In this document: piece by piece, positions 36,501 to 47,893 of the stretch
How the letters are laid out: each line of letters starts with the position of its first letter
Position numbering within the stretch: position 1 is the stretch's first letter
Source of the DNA: Coffea arabica
Lineage: Eukaryota > Streptophyta > Magnoliopsida > Gentianales > Rubiaceae
NCBI RefSeq assembly: GCF_036785885.1
Contig: NC_092323.1
Span: forward strand, 3,698,501-3,762,500
Direction: 5' to 3'
Length of the DNA: 64,000 nucleotides
Notes under the pieces: model-generated
The model's database searches: none
What the model was told of the DNA's origin: nothing
What the model saw: only the letters and a program-made list of their open reading frames with translations
Position numbers and translations under genes: made by a program

Positions 36501-37460
36501 TTATTGTGTATTAATTTCTTCCTCTGATGCAAACATCATTTGAGATCTTTTAATCGTCGCATTCCAATATTCTTCGCTAATTGCACTGATATATGGTACT
36601 TCAGGATCAAGTATCTCTTCATCTTCCTCTCGCGATCTAAAAGGATCTTTATTAGGATATAATGATCTGACGACCATTGAAGTATTTAATATATGTGTCT
36701 TATCCATATAAAACCGCTTTAATACCTTCCGGGTATATGCAGTTTGGTGGATAAAAATTTAACTTTTCAAATGTTTAATTTGTAAATCAATGCAGAATTT
36801 TGTCTTTCCAAAATCATTGATCTCAAATTCTTTCTTCAAATATTCAACACTATTTTGAATCTCTTCACAAGTTTCAATCAAATTTAGATCATCAACATAT
36901 ACAACAATTATCACAAAATTTGATCCATTTTTCTTGATAAAAACACATGGACATATTGGATCATTGGTATAACCTTCTTTAGTTAGACATTCATTGAGGC
37001 GGTTATGCCACATACGTCCAAATTATTTGAACCGATACAAAGACCTTTATAATTTAATAGAATAAATATCTTTAGCATTTGATTTGCATGCTTCAGGCAT
37101 GTTGAATTTTTCAGAAATTCTCATATAAATATCATTTTCAAAATTTTCATATAAAATAACAACGTCCATTAAACGCATCTCTAGTTTTTCATGTACTGCA
37201 AAACTCACAAGATATCTAAATGTGATAGCATCCACTACAGGTGAAAACGTTTCATCATAATCAAATTCAGGCCTTTGTGAAAATTCTTAAGCTACTAACT
37301 TTACACCTTTAGGTGTTTGGACTACAAGTCCAAAAATTTTTCTTTTAACCAATAAATCTAATTTAGATTGGATCGCATCTTTCCACTTTGCCCAATCATT
37401 TCTATACCGACATTCATCAACTGATCTAGATTCATGATTCTCATCAACTTCAATAATATC
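36501..37460 (-). pseudogene. copia reverse transcriptase remnant
   Basis: Read on the minus strand from about 37460: YRNDWAKWKDAIQSKL, then FDYDETFSPVVDAITFR (the region that aligns to the conserved copia RT block), then the catalytic YVDDLN, then KKEFEINDFGKTKF. Single stops (for example near 37289 and 37021) break the frame. After DPEVPYISAIS the RNase H part expected next is absent, and the frame ends at 36501. Gag, protease and integrase are not recognisable upstream. It is a dead remnant. Confidence 0.75.
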
Positions 37461-39498
37461 AAGTGCTACATTTCATTAGATTCCAATTAAATTTTATATG
37501 ATTTCATTCTCTTCAGGAGTTGGCTCTTCAGGAGCGACCTCTTCAAGAGGTTAAATTTGTCATGATATTTATTTAATCTCCGGAGATATTTGAAATCAAT
37601 TTATACCTTATTTAGGTAGGCCGGTCTTAAATTTATTTGTAGTACTTGTGCATGCCCTTCAGGGACATTAATTTTAACCAGAATATTTCCTGCAGGACTA
37701 GTTGATTTAATAACTCTTTTGAAGTCGATAAATATAACTTTCTACAAATGAAGAATTTCTTGAACTTTTAGTTCATATTATTTTGTATGAGGATCGAGGA
37801 AATCCAATTTTTCAGATGATTTTCTTTCGGTTGATTTTTTCCTCCCCCTAATGTCGGGAATCGTAGTTCATCAGAATAAATAAATCATTCAATAGATTAC
37901 CCATCAATATTTTACAATACTTAATCGTAAAAGGTGATTCATACCCAACATAAATTTTAAATTTTTTTTAGAGCCATATATAATATGAAGGGGATATGTA
38001 TAAATATTTGTCGGCTCTCAAATATTTTCACTTTTGTCAAATTATATATCTATTGGGATCAGTAAACTTTTGGTTTACTGCAGGTGATGATTATAAATCA
38101 AATGAGAATGAAGACAACTATATCCATAACCATTTCTCTCTCGAATGATTAGTATGATATAATTAACCTTTATCTCATTTGATTTCTAAACATGATCTTT
38201 ATCATTGTCTTATTTAATGTCTCAATTTGATATCCATTTCGACGAATATTCAAATTCAATAAATTTTTCGAGATATCATAAAAAGTAGTGCTTTATTTAT
38301 GATAATTTTTTCTCCTACAGTGAGAAATATAGTAGTGACTCTTCTGGAGTTTTCAATCATTTGAGCACAACTATTGATTGTGTTTGTCTATCTTACTGGA
38401 ATATAATGTATGTAGTAGCACTTATTAATGAGACACATATCATTGTCACCATAATTTTTATGGGACAAATATCATCACCATAATCTTTTGATCTCAAATA
38501 TTTAACATCCATTTCTTCTTCAGGAAAAAAAGTCAATTACTATTATAAATTAAATCAATCATCATACACCTTCAGGGCGTTTAAAGAAATTTGTCATGTG
38601 AAAATGCTATTATAATTTTGATTCGTCAAATGTACTTCGGGACGTTTATCTTCAGGATCCTTACTTTCTTGTCCTTATCATTATTATCCCACTTCAAGTG
38701 GTAACTTTTTCTCTTGTCATGGTAAAATACATATTTACCAAAATCATAGTTATGGCATCAACCATAACTAGTAAATTAAAATTTAGTCACATTCACTTCT
38801 GGGAATGGACTAGAACTAGCATACAATAAGTACAGAATACTTCTAAGATTTTCTCTCAATATTACTACTACAGGAGCATATTCGAGAAATTAATTGTGGA
38901 GAATATCATTTTCAATATATCTTATGAGTAAAATTTTTTCGACACAATTTCAACTGAGAAGTAATTCTGAAAATTACAGAATTATGTTCTTGTAGCCATA
39001 GGTAAATTTATCATACCAGGCTTTTGAAATAATGAGCATTTTCTGGTGGCCAAATCTTTTTGTTTAAGAACGACCATCTTCAGGTGATCGAATCTTTTTC
39101 TTTAAATATTTCAAAGGACAAGTAGATTCTGAAATATAATTGATTTTCTATAATAACATCTCCAAAATTCATTGCATCAGAATATAAGTATTTATAACAA
39201 ATAATTCTAAAGATAAATAAGTATAATTAAAAGGAGAAATATTACCTCAGAGATGTCAAACAGTATATATTTGTGTTTAATGATTGCTCAACAATAGACA
39301 CTTGTATTTTTTGATCATTCAAATGTTAGTCATAAGAAATTGAAATAAATTTATGTGTCAAAAATTTACCTCAATAAGTAGACCGAAGTTACCAAAAAAA
39401 TATGGGCAAAATCTCTTGTTTCACTTTTACTCAAGGTAGAGGCTCTGTTTTCACCTTTTGCTAAAAAATAGAGACTCGAGAGACTCGTGCTGATAACG

Positions 39499-39832
39499 TG
39501 TTGTAAAACTAATAAACTACTATAGTATAAATGGAGATATTAGAGAAAGATGTAGAGAAATGGAGAATGATATTTTTATGATTCCAACTAATACAAAAGT
39601 CTTCCCAAAGGGTGTCAATGTACCTCTATATATAGGTACTACAAGATTAAAGGTACATCAATTCTATTAAACACCTATTACTACAAGAATATGAAGAAAT
39701 CTATGAAACGGTTTCTCCACTACATGAATAGATTTATAGATTGTAACTTCTATACATAATGTAACCATAAATCAAGAATTAATTCTCTTGGGAATACAAA
39801 GGGACATCCATACTTTTAATTGTTTCATAACA
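39499..39832 (-). repeat. 5' LTR of the copia element
   Basis: 334 bp, the same length as the 3' LTR with about 15 substitutions. The A/T-rich stretch TATATATAGAGG (minus strand, around 39626-39637) is a candidate TATA box. Confidence 0.9.
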
Positions 39833-40316
39833 ATAGTTATAGTAATTATATTAAGAAAATTAAAGAGTAATAAGTGAACTTGGAATAAACTTGAATTAGA
39901 CTCACAACCCGAATATTTTGTAAGTCAAATATAATTTTCATATTTATCAATTCGAAACTCTTAATTCGAAATTCGAAAGTAACATTAACTTATAAGTCGA
40001 AGTTTAGCTTACTAAAATCCGATTTAGGTGACCCGATTGACAGGTCTAATTCGAAACTAGTTCTGTGGATGTTAAACTAATTTTAGAATTTAATAGTTAT
40101 AGTAATTATATTAAAAAAATTAAAGAGTAATAAGTAAACTTGGACTAAATTTGAATTAAACTCACAATCCGAACATTTTGTAAGTCAAATATAATTTTCA
40201 TATTTATCAATTCGAAACTCATAACTCGAAATCCGAAATTAACATTAATTTATAAGTCGAAGTTTGGCTTATTAAAATCTGATTCAGATGACCCGATTGA
40301 CCGGTTTAATCATCCC

Positions 40317-43166
40317 GCACTAGCCCAACCCCTATCCTTCATTCTTTACTCTTTTCTTTTCTTGGGGTTAGGTAGCTAGGATTATCCACTGATTTGTTTA
40401 CATCTTTGTCAATTATTGGATGATGGGATGTCTCATGCGACAGATTATTAGTGTGTTCTATTATTGCTCCCTAGTTTTGCACGCTTGCTGTTAGTAAAAT
40501 TTTTCAAAAGTTACTGTCGTACCTTCTATTCTATTGCCAAGACTATGAACTAGAGGGAGAAGCAAAAAAAGAATAGAGAAAGGAAATTGCTTTTGGACTT
40601 CAGCTAGAACTTCCAAAACCAAATGACTTCTTGAAACCATGCGTCTGGGTTATTTTTTTTTTTATTTTTGACTATAATCCTACTCGGAAAAAGATTCTTG
40701 CAGGCCAAACCTGATCTTATAGAAGCTATACTAATAAGCATAAACAACTGTCTCTTGAGTATGACTTCGAGGTGAAGTCCGGATCAGAACGAGGTTGCTG
40801 TGGGATTAGCGGGGATGCTGACGGTTTTCTCTCTTGGTCGGTCAGTCATCAGTCAATAATGATGGTTAGGCAGGTTGTGTTTTATGCTGAAGTACCCTTT
40901 TTACCCAGCCCTGAGCATCAAGCGTATGAGAGAGATAACAAACACCCCGGTGAAACGGAGACAAATTAATCATTCTTGATAATGAATAGTAAAAGATGAT
41001 TATAAAAAATGAGTACGATTTTAATCCAGCCAGTACATGCAAATATATATATATATATGTATATATATTTTGACAAAAATATAAGAAACCTATTAAATAG
41101 TAGTGTTAAGAATTTACACTAGTATTTTGCAGGCAGAACTCGTGTCCTGTCCAGTAACTTAACAGTTGTAGTACACAGTTCAAAACTGGCAAACAACTGT
41201 ATATTGCTGCCAAACCCCAACCACTCGATGAGGGAAGTCGGTTGCATCTCGTCCCCAAATGCATCAAGCAACGAATAGTGAAACGTAATCCCATGCATAA
41301 AGAATTTATGGCTTACTTTGCCTAGATCGAAAAACACCGCAGGGAGTGGGAGTGGACTTGAGAATGGAAATAGAACCATCCAACCTAAAAAGTCTACAAA
41401 GCAAGGCAGGAAGATTTGGACATTTCTTCATTTTGCGTTCAAAAATTAACATTCATTATTAAAATGACTTTTGCTGAAAATCCGGGTGCAGCTATACAAG
41501 TATGCAACGTAACTGTGCTCTATACTATACTTTACTGTCTTGAATCTTGATTTGAGTAGGCGCATGCGGAGAGCAAAGGAATCCGGAATTTTAAGGCCTC
41601 CCGTCCAAACCTCAGCCCCCTATCATTCGTTCCCTATTTTTTTTTATTTTTTTAAAAAAAACCTTAACATTGGCATGCCAATCATGCATTCATTTGTCGA
41701 TGATGATAAGGTTGACACCTCAGACTTCACACTGAATTTGAAGACTTTCAGCAGACTATCATTAATTGATCGTCATCTGAGTTCTGACAGAGTGCATGAC
41801 ATGGAGAATGCACATAAAGAAAGTAAGTACGGTTTAGAACCTCAAGTTTGAACACAAACTCAAAGCGAAGAGTTTCAGGTCACTTTGAGTTCACTGGGCT
41901 ACATTATTGATGCAATCATCCTTTTTCCTTTCGCTTCTTAAATTTCATCATTTTCTTGCTTTAAAAAGAAAATAAAAAAAAAACGTTTTTAGGTATGTGA
42001 TTCGATATTATTGTCTCTCAACATTTGTACGTAGTTTTCTTTATCCTTTTCCAACAATCATCCGTACTGGAAATTCAAGAAAGCAGATGGAAGGAACAAG
42101 TCATATTTATCCGGCGCGGGTTTGTACAGGTTTAGTCACACGTGTGGTCTCAGTTAACCATATTGGCAAAATCCTTTGATTTCTTCTCTGACTTCACCTG
42201 AAAGTCGATAGCTGATTTAGTGCTGCAGCCTGTTAAATTTGACGGGTTTTTTTTTTGTTTAACGTACCTTTAAGAAGAGAAGAGCAGGGTAATACGATGT
42301 AAATCAAACTATCAACTAATGAACCAGGTTTAAAGATCCTAGGCAAGCCATCAACTGATGATGATTATGCCATGAATTGAACGTGGGCTTTTGTGGTCTA
42401 CGAGGTTGTTGATATGATATGATAGTAAGTGTATAATATGTTCCAGTGGCAGTACGTAATTCTTTCTTCTATTTTTAAAACGAGAAGAACGAGGGTGAGC
42501 ACTGCAAAAATTGAGTAGTTATCTTTGCTATGCGATTGTTGCAAGTAGATGACTTTGGTTAAACAAATGGCCAACTAACTGAGCAAGTCTGAACCTTTAA
42601 AATTTCCTTCTTTACCTAATAACTACGCATATGATTGTGCACTTGAATTAATTTAATGCAACTAGAGTTGTAATCATATGCGATAGCAGAGTAGGAAGAT
42701 AAGGTGTTCCAGGTCAAATGATAGACTAAACTGCCAACCTAAGTTGCCTTACAAACCACGCTTCTTTCTCTCATCTCATGTGGGAAAGCACTCTCTATTT
42801 ATGCAGTTGTGCTCCTCATATTTCCAACTTTCAACCTTTACACATCCCAAACCCACTTCTCTATGCTTATGGTCTTCATTTCTCTTTTAAAAACAAAACA
42901 TATATATCAAGAATCCATAACAATCCTTGCTTGCTTTCTTTTCCCCTGTATTGATTGTCTTCCACGGTGGGATTTTAGAGGTCTTCAAAGCCTAGTTTAG
43001 AACTTTGGGCTTAATTAGAGGGTTAATTCTTCTTCCTAAATCCTCTTTCAAAGACTGTTAATTAGCTAGGTTCTTTACAGGGAATTTGGATACAACTTTT
43101 AAACCAAACTTTACCTGCTGGAAATATATTACTTGAGGTAGATATTACTTATAAGTGACGCGAGAA
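40317..43166. other. Spacer and upstream region of the NAC gene
   Basis: No gene is visible from 40317 to about 42700, only AT-rich spacer with a short AT run near 41046. From about 42780 a TATA-like CTATTTATG (about 42794) and a pyrimidine-rich stretch may form the NAC promoter and leader. Confidence 0.45.
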
Positions 43167-44407
43167 ATGGAAAATGTCTCTGCTGTAACAGATGATGATG
43201 AAAAGATGGAATTGCCTCCAGGGTTTAGATTTCATCCAAGTGATGAAGAGCTCATAACTCATTATTTATCTCCAAAGGTTCTTGACTACAGTTTCAGCGC
43301 AATAGCAATTGGGGAGGTGGACTTAAACAAGGTTGAGCCTTGGGATTTGCCATGTGAGTGATTTTCTATACTACTATTCTCTAAAAATAGTTTTTTTTTC
43401 TTTCTTTCTGCATGCACAAAATCTAATTAGCTCTTGCAAAATGCAGGGAGAGCGAAGTTGGGAGAAAAAGAGTGGTATTTCTTTTGTGTCAGAGACAGAA
43501 AGTACCCAACAGGGATGAGGACAAATAGAGCCACTGATGCGGGATATTGGAAGGCAACTGGTAAAGATAAGGAAATTTTCAAAGTGAAAAAGCTCGTGGG
43601 GATGAAGAAGACTCTGGTTTTCTACAAAGGGAGAGCTCCCAAAGGAGAGAAGACCAATTGGGTCATGCATGAGTACAGACCAGAGGGGAAGAATTCCATT
43701 CATGGTGCCTCTAGAGCAGAAAAGGTAAGAACATCGATCCTCTGTTTCCCTTCTTCTGTTACTATTGACTACTGGACGATGCTTACCGGTCAATGTTTCT
43801 GATTTTATCCTCCCAGAATGAATGGGTAATCTGTAGAATCTTTAAAAAGAGCTCGGAAGGGAAGAAAATACACATTTCAGGGCTAACCAGGGCGACAAAT
43901 TGTCGTGATGATTCGAGTTCTTCGGAGCTGCCTCCCTTAATGGATCTGTCCTCTGATGAAGCTCAAACGAGAACCACAGTTGCTGAGGCATCCAACGTGA
44001 CCCGCTTCTCCAACCCAATGGAGGTGGAGGACCAAAAGCCCCAGTACGCCGACTTGATCAAAACTCCTTATGCAACTTCGGCTTCAAATATCTCTGCTTT
44101 CTCCCCTGCTTCCTTGATTTCGCCTAAATTTTCAACTCCAAATTCAATTCTTGCTGCTCAGATCATGCCGCATATGGATCACCTGCACTATACAGATTCT
44201 GTTTTCATGCAAGATCAGTCCATACTGAAGCTTTTGTTCGATGATTACGAATCAAATGGAAATGCCAAATCTGAAGTCTCCCAGAGCACTGGTGGAATTA
44301 GCACAGATATGTCCTCTTCTCTTTCTGATTTCAGGCCTTTTGGCTATCTCGAATGTCCAATCACTTCAGCTGGACCCGTGGACCTCGAGTGTCTCTGGAA
44401 TTATTGA
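43167..44407 (+). CDS. NAC domain transcription factor (NAC100/NAC080/ORE1 group)
   Basis: Coding exons 43167-43353, 43447-43724 and 43817-44407 join to 351 residues, the usual three-exon NAC layout. The NAC domain covers about residues 16-170 with [19 protein letters not shown] (the common HPTDEEL has Ser here), [84 protein letters not shown] and [11 protein letters not shown]. The C-terminus ends [11 protein letters not shown], very like the GPVDLEPFWNY ending of NAC100-type proteins, and [11 protein letters not shown] matches the STDM block of that group. These nuclear factors bind CACG-type sites and control organ boundaries, root growth or senescence. Most members are targets of miR164; here the site is degenerate (43992-44012). 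The exact orthologue is not certain. Confidence 0.95.
43992..44012 (+). promoter_or_regulatory. Degenerate miR164-like target site in the NAC mRNA
   Basis: The 21-mer sits at the aligned position of the miR164 site of NAC100-type genes (the codons for NVTRFSN). Relative to miR164 it pairs fully at miRNA positions 1-9, 11-12 and 14-18, but mismatches at position 10 (the cleavage position), 13 and 19-21. It may be weak, translational or dead. This rests on my memory of the miR164 sequence. Confidence 0.5.
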
Positions 44408-45000
44408 ATTTGATTATTTGAAGAGACAGCCCAAAAAAAAAAAAAAAGAGATGAAGAGATCATGTTGAAAAGATGGAGTCTTAATTCTGGCTGAAGTTGT
44501 TGGCGGAACAAGTTTGTGTACAGATTTTTCTGAAATCAATTATTGTTATTGTCATTGTTATGCAAGAACTGCATGCAATCTATTAGCTCCAAAAAGAAAC
44601 TGCAGTGTAGAATGTGGTGTCTATTTAGTATTACAATAATTGTGCCAAGGTATCCCAGGTTAAAACCCTCCTCTAGTTTTTGCCTTCATCGCCAGGGTTT
44701 GTTACATGCAAGTCTTCTGTTATACATAAGAGTTTTTCATATTAAGATTGAAGATTTTTTTAATTTAATGTTGAAGAAATTTGATTAGAAATATTTTTTT
44801 TTTCTTGTTTACATGCATAAGACGGAGAGGAATTGTAATTTATTTATTATGAGAAGTAATGAGAATCACGCACTTGAAGAAACAGTAAAATTAGGCGATA
44901 CAGCTCACATGACATGAGCGTCAATTCTTCATCAGGCTTTCCCGAAAGGCATCATTAAATCTCCTGTGGAAAAAAGAAAAAGGATATAAAGGCTGCCAAG

Positions 45001-45158
45001 TGTGATTGGATAGCCGTTATTTGGTCAAAAATTATTTACTTGTATCACAAATATAATTTTCAATACATTTTTTTTTTCCTAATCATATTTCTATCTCACA
45101 TACATCACATCACAAAAAGTGTTATAATAATTATTTCAAATAATCCCCTATCCAAACA
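45001..45158. mobile_element. Small MITE, copy A (GTTTGGATAG ends)
   Basis: Left end TGTGATTGGATAG; the reverse complement of the right end is TGTTTGGATAGGGG. It contains ATCATATTTCTATCTCACAT and TTATTTCAAATAAT, which recur in copy B. It is non-coding with no clear target duplication. Confidence 0.45.
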
Positions 45159-45385
45159 GAGATAAAGTTGTTTATTCAGATATTTACTAGAGATATTGTA
45201 CTCGAATTTTTTATTCTGGCTGAGGAGACGTTTCAAAATTATCCATCAACCCACTCCTTATATCAGAAATGAGGTTCGAATACATAACTTTTTTTTATGA
45301 CAAAATGATTCGTTCATACGAACCAAAGTGATGAAGTGCAGTGGTAAAGATATTATACTAGTTGTTGTGTATTTGGGTTCGGGTA

Positions 45386-45551
45386 TGTTTGGATAGGAGT
45401 TCTTCATCTAAAAATCATTTGATTATATTATAAATACATTTTTTATGCGTCCTTCTGCCTTTTAAATCATATTTTTATCTCATATATGTCACATCGTAAA
45501 AAAATATTATACTAATTATTTTTCAAATAATCTCATGTCCAAAGTCCAAAC
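45386..45551. mobile_element. Small MITE, copy B (GTTTGGATAG ends)
   Basis: It starts TGTTTGGATAGGAG and ends near GTCCAAAC. It shares AATCATATTTTTATCTCATA and TTTTTCAAATAATC with copy A in the same order. It is non-coding and the right boundary is approximate. Confidence 0.45.
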
Positions 45552-46719
45552 GGACAGGGATCCCAACAACTTGGGACTCCCAGGCCAGTTTAAATAAAGC
45601 CATCGAAGTTAAGGATGGCCAACGAGGACCCATGTCTTTTGTTGCAATTGCTCAAGGCTCGAAACGTTGCGATATAGGGGCCCGATCCCGTAGCCCCACC
45701 TTCGGGAAGATGCCAGAAGAGCAGTAGGCCCACAAAACGTTGGAGATGTGGGTTGGGTATAGCCGCAATTTTCTTGCCACGTCATCAACATCCATGCTCC
45801 ATTAATTACCATGCACGTCATCAACATCAACATCTATCCTCCATCAATGACCACGCCATGCGCTGATCGCATGCACGTCGCCGTCGCTCTCTGTGCACAC
45901 CCTTATCGTTTGTCTCAGGACTTGTGAGCCCATCTGATGATTCCCAATGGGACGATATAGGGTTTTCCCTAAATCAACTCGTAGCAACTATCTCTTTTTT
46001 TTTTTTTTTGGCCTAGAAACTTGAGAAAATTGTTCATGCATCCTTCTATACATAAACAGTCTTCATTTCGCTAAGATGCAGTCAAGCAATGTATTCCTTG
46101 ATATTAAATTGATTTATGATTAGTACAGAAAATAATGCGGGAAATGTAAAACTAGCTTGCAATTTTGATAATCAAGAAACGAGAAGTAGAAGGTAGTGAA
46201 CATACAAGAGCAAAGTTATTGGTTCTTTTTAATCACAAAAACAACATGGCAAAGCTATCCGCTGATTAATCACAAACACAACAAGAAAGGTACGAGAGGA
46301 ATCAAAGATTACTATTCTATCGACCCCAATCTTTCAAATCTAGCCAGATTCTAAACTAACTCAATCTCTAAAAGTAGCTTTACTAATTACTACCGCTTCT
46401 TATTCTACTTCTAATTACCCTATAACATCTCTAATTCTGAAGCTAGTAAAATTTTAATGATGCTTGGTTTATTTTTTCTGTCAACATTTATCCGATCATA
46501 CTATTGTCAAAATAGTATTACAAGGCCATGAACACTCTTAAGTCAATGTGTAACAGTACCTTACTAGCTTATTTCTCTTGCCTTTTTGCGTTACGTAACA
46601 TAACCAAAGAAAGGTTAGGAAAAGTTTGGTCCGTAAATATCGTAAATATCATTTTCTTTGGCTAACTCATAAATGTTAACTCAACTCTCATTATTGTCAA
46701 CTGGTATCCAACTATCCAT

Positions 46720-47380
46720 CAGTGTTGTTAGATCCAGACCGAGCCAGCTGATTCGACCGGTCTGACCGTGAACCGGCCTTCTTCCTGAGTTCGTTTGTAG
46801 CGTAAAACCGCTTCAATAAAAAATGAGTCAAAATCATCAAAAACCGACTAAACCAATCACACGATTCAACTAGTTGATTCGGTTCTCAAACTTTTCTTTT
46901 TTGTTTTCCCCAAACAGAATTTGAATTACCTAAATTGTAACACTTTCATTTATTAATAGAAATAAGAAAACACCACCCATTTAATGTAAATATCAAAATC
47001 ACTCACTTTTTTAAATGATTTCTAAATCATGATGTTTTCATCTTATTAATTTAACATCAGTGATTTCAACTTGCATTAATTTGTTTTACTTCAGTTTTTC
47101 ATGTAGTTTTGGAAAATGGACATATTTAGCCATGAATTTACATTTTTATAGGTGTATATTTGATTGCAAATCTAATATTTTTGGAACATTTTTTATGATT
47201 GAATGAATATAACTAAGAACTTGATTTCAATATTTTTGAAACTTATACAAATATAAAATAATTATGATATCATGTTGGCATCAATGGGTTTTTAAAAACA
47301 GTCCGACCGATCCGACCAATAGACCCCTGACCTAATAGTTTAGACGAGTCACTATCTGGTCCAAGTTTAGCTCAAAATTG
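46720..47380. mobile_element. hAT-like MITE, copy 1 of a 0.67-kb family
   Basis: It starts CAGTGTTGTTAGATCCAGAC, and the right end as reverse complement reads CAATTTTGAGCTAAACTTGGACC. It is homologous over its whole length, in the same orientation, to 55058-55736 (for example TTCTCAAACTTTTCTTTTTT and GAATATAACTAAGAACTT). CAGTGTTGTTAAA-type ends are usual for plant hAT MITEs. No matching 8-bp duplication is seen, so it is probably old. Confidence 0.6.
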
Positions 47381-47858
47381 TGGATTACTTACGGTAAAAG
47401 TGGTATAATTTCTTTTGTCTCGAAGGAAATCAAAGTACATTATGATGATTAATTTCTTTTGACTACATGAATAAACCCTCTTACAAGATCCGTGTAAAAG
47501 TAAACTCAGTTTCTTGTACTGTGCCACTGCCAGAAAATTGACTGGTGATTCTACACAAAACGTCATGCCAACATTTCATACTAATCTCTCCTTTAATCAT
47601 CCTGTATTTGGAGGGATAACTGAGCTCCTTTTAATGGGTCCAACACATATGACTCTGGTTTGAGGACCCGATGACCCCACGAGAAACAAGTGAAAGCAAA
47701 AGCTCCTGCACTAAAAAAAAAGAAAGAAACAGATAGAGGAAGAGAGAGTTGGCAGTCTCCATCTAAAGTTGCAACTATCGTCCCAGTCCCAGGTTCATGA
47801 ATCATACCTTTGCACATTAATATATTCAGGCGGCCTTTTAAGGTTTTACTAGTTGCTG

Positions 47859-47893
<35 letters not shown>

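Larger units (their letters stand above)
36063..39832 (-). mobile_element. Ty1/copia retrotransposon, deleted and degenerate
   Basis: A 3770-bp element on the minus strand with two 334-bp LTRs (36063-36396 and 39499-39832) and target duplication ATAGT (36058-36062 and 39833-39837). Next to the 5' LTR on the minus strand is CGTTATCAGCACGAGTC, a usual copia primer-site region (39498-39482). A GGGGGAG tract precedes the 3' LTR. The interior (3.1 kb) is shorter than a full copia interior and has many stops. By hand I count about 15 LTR differences in 334 bp (4.5 percent), so it is older than the gypsy insertion. Confidence 0.9.
36022..40316. repeat. Tandem duplication of about 260 bp, first unit split by the copia element
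   Basis: Without the copia element, unit 1 is 36022-36062 joined to about 39838-40056, and unit 2 is about 40057-40316. Both start TAGTTCTGTGGATGTTAAACTA and share TATAATTTTCATATTTATCA and GGTGACCCGATTGAC-like segments, at roughly 90 percent identity by eye. No coding potential is seen. Confidence 0.7.
44408..46719. other. NAC 3' UTR and spacer with two MITE-like copies
   Basis: No gene is seen. Two small repeats sharing GTTTGGATAG-type ends lie at 45001-45158 and 45386-45551 (described separately). The rest is AT-rich spacer. Confidence 0.45.
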
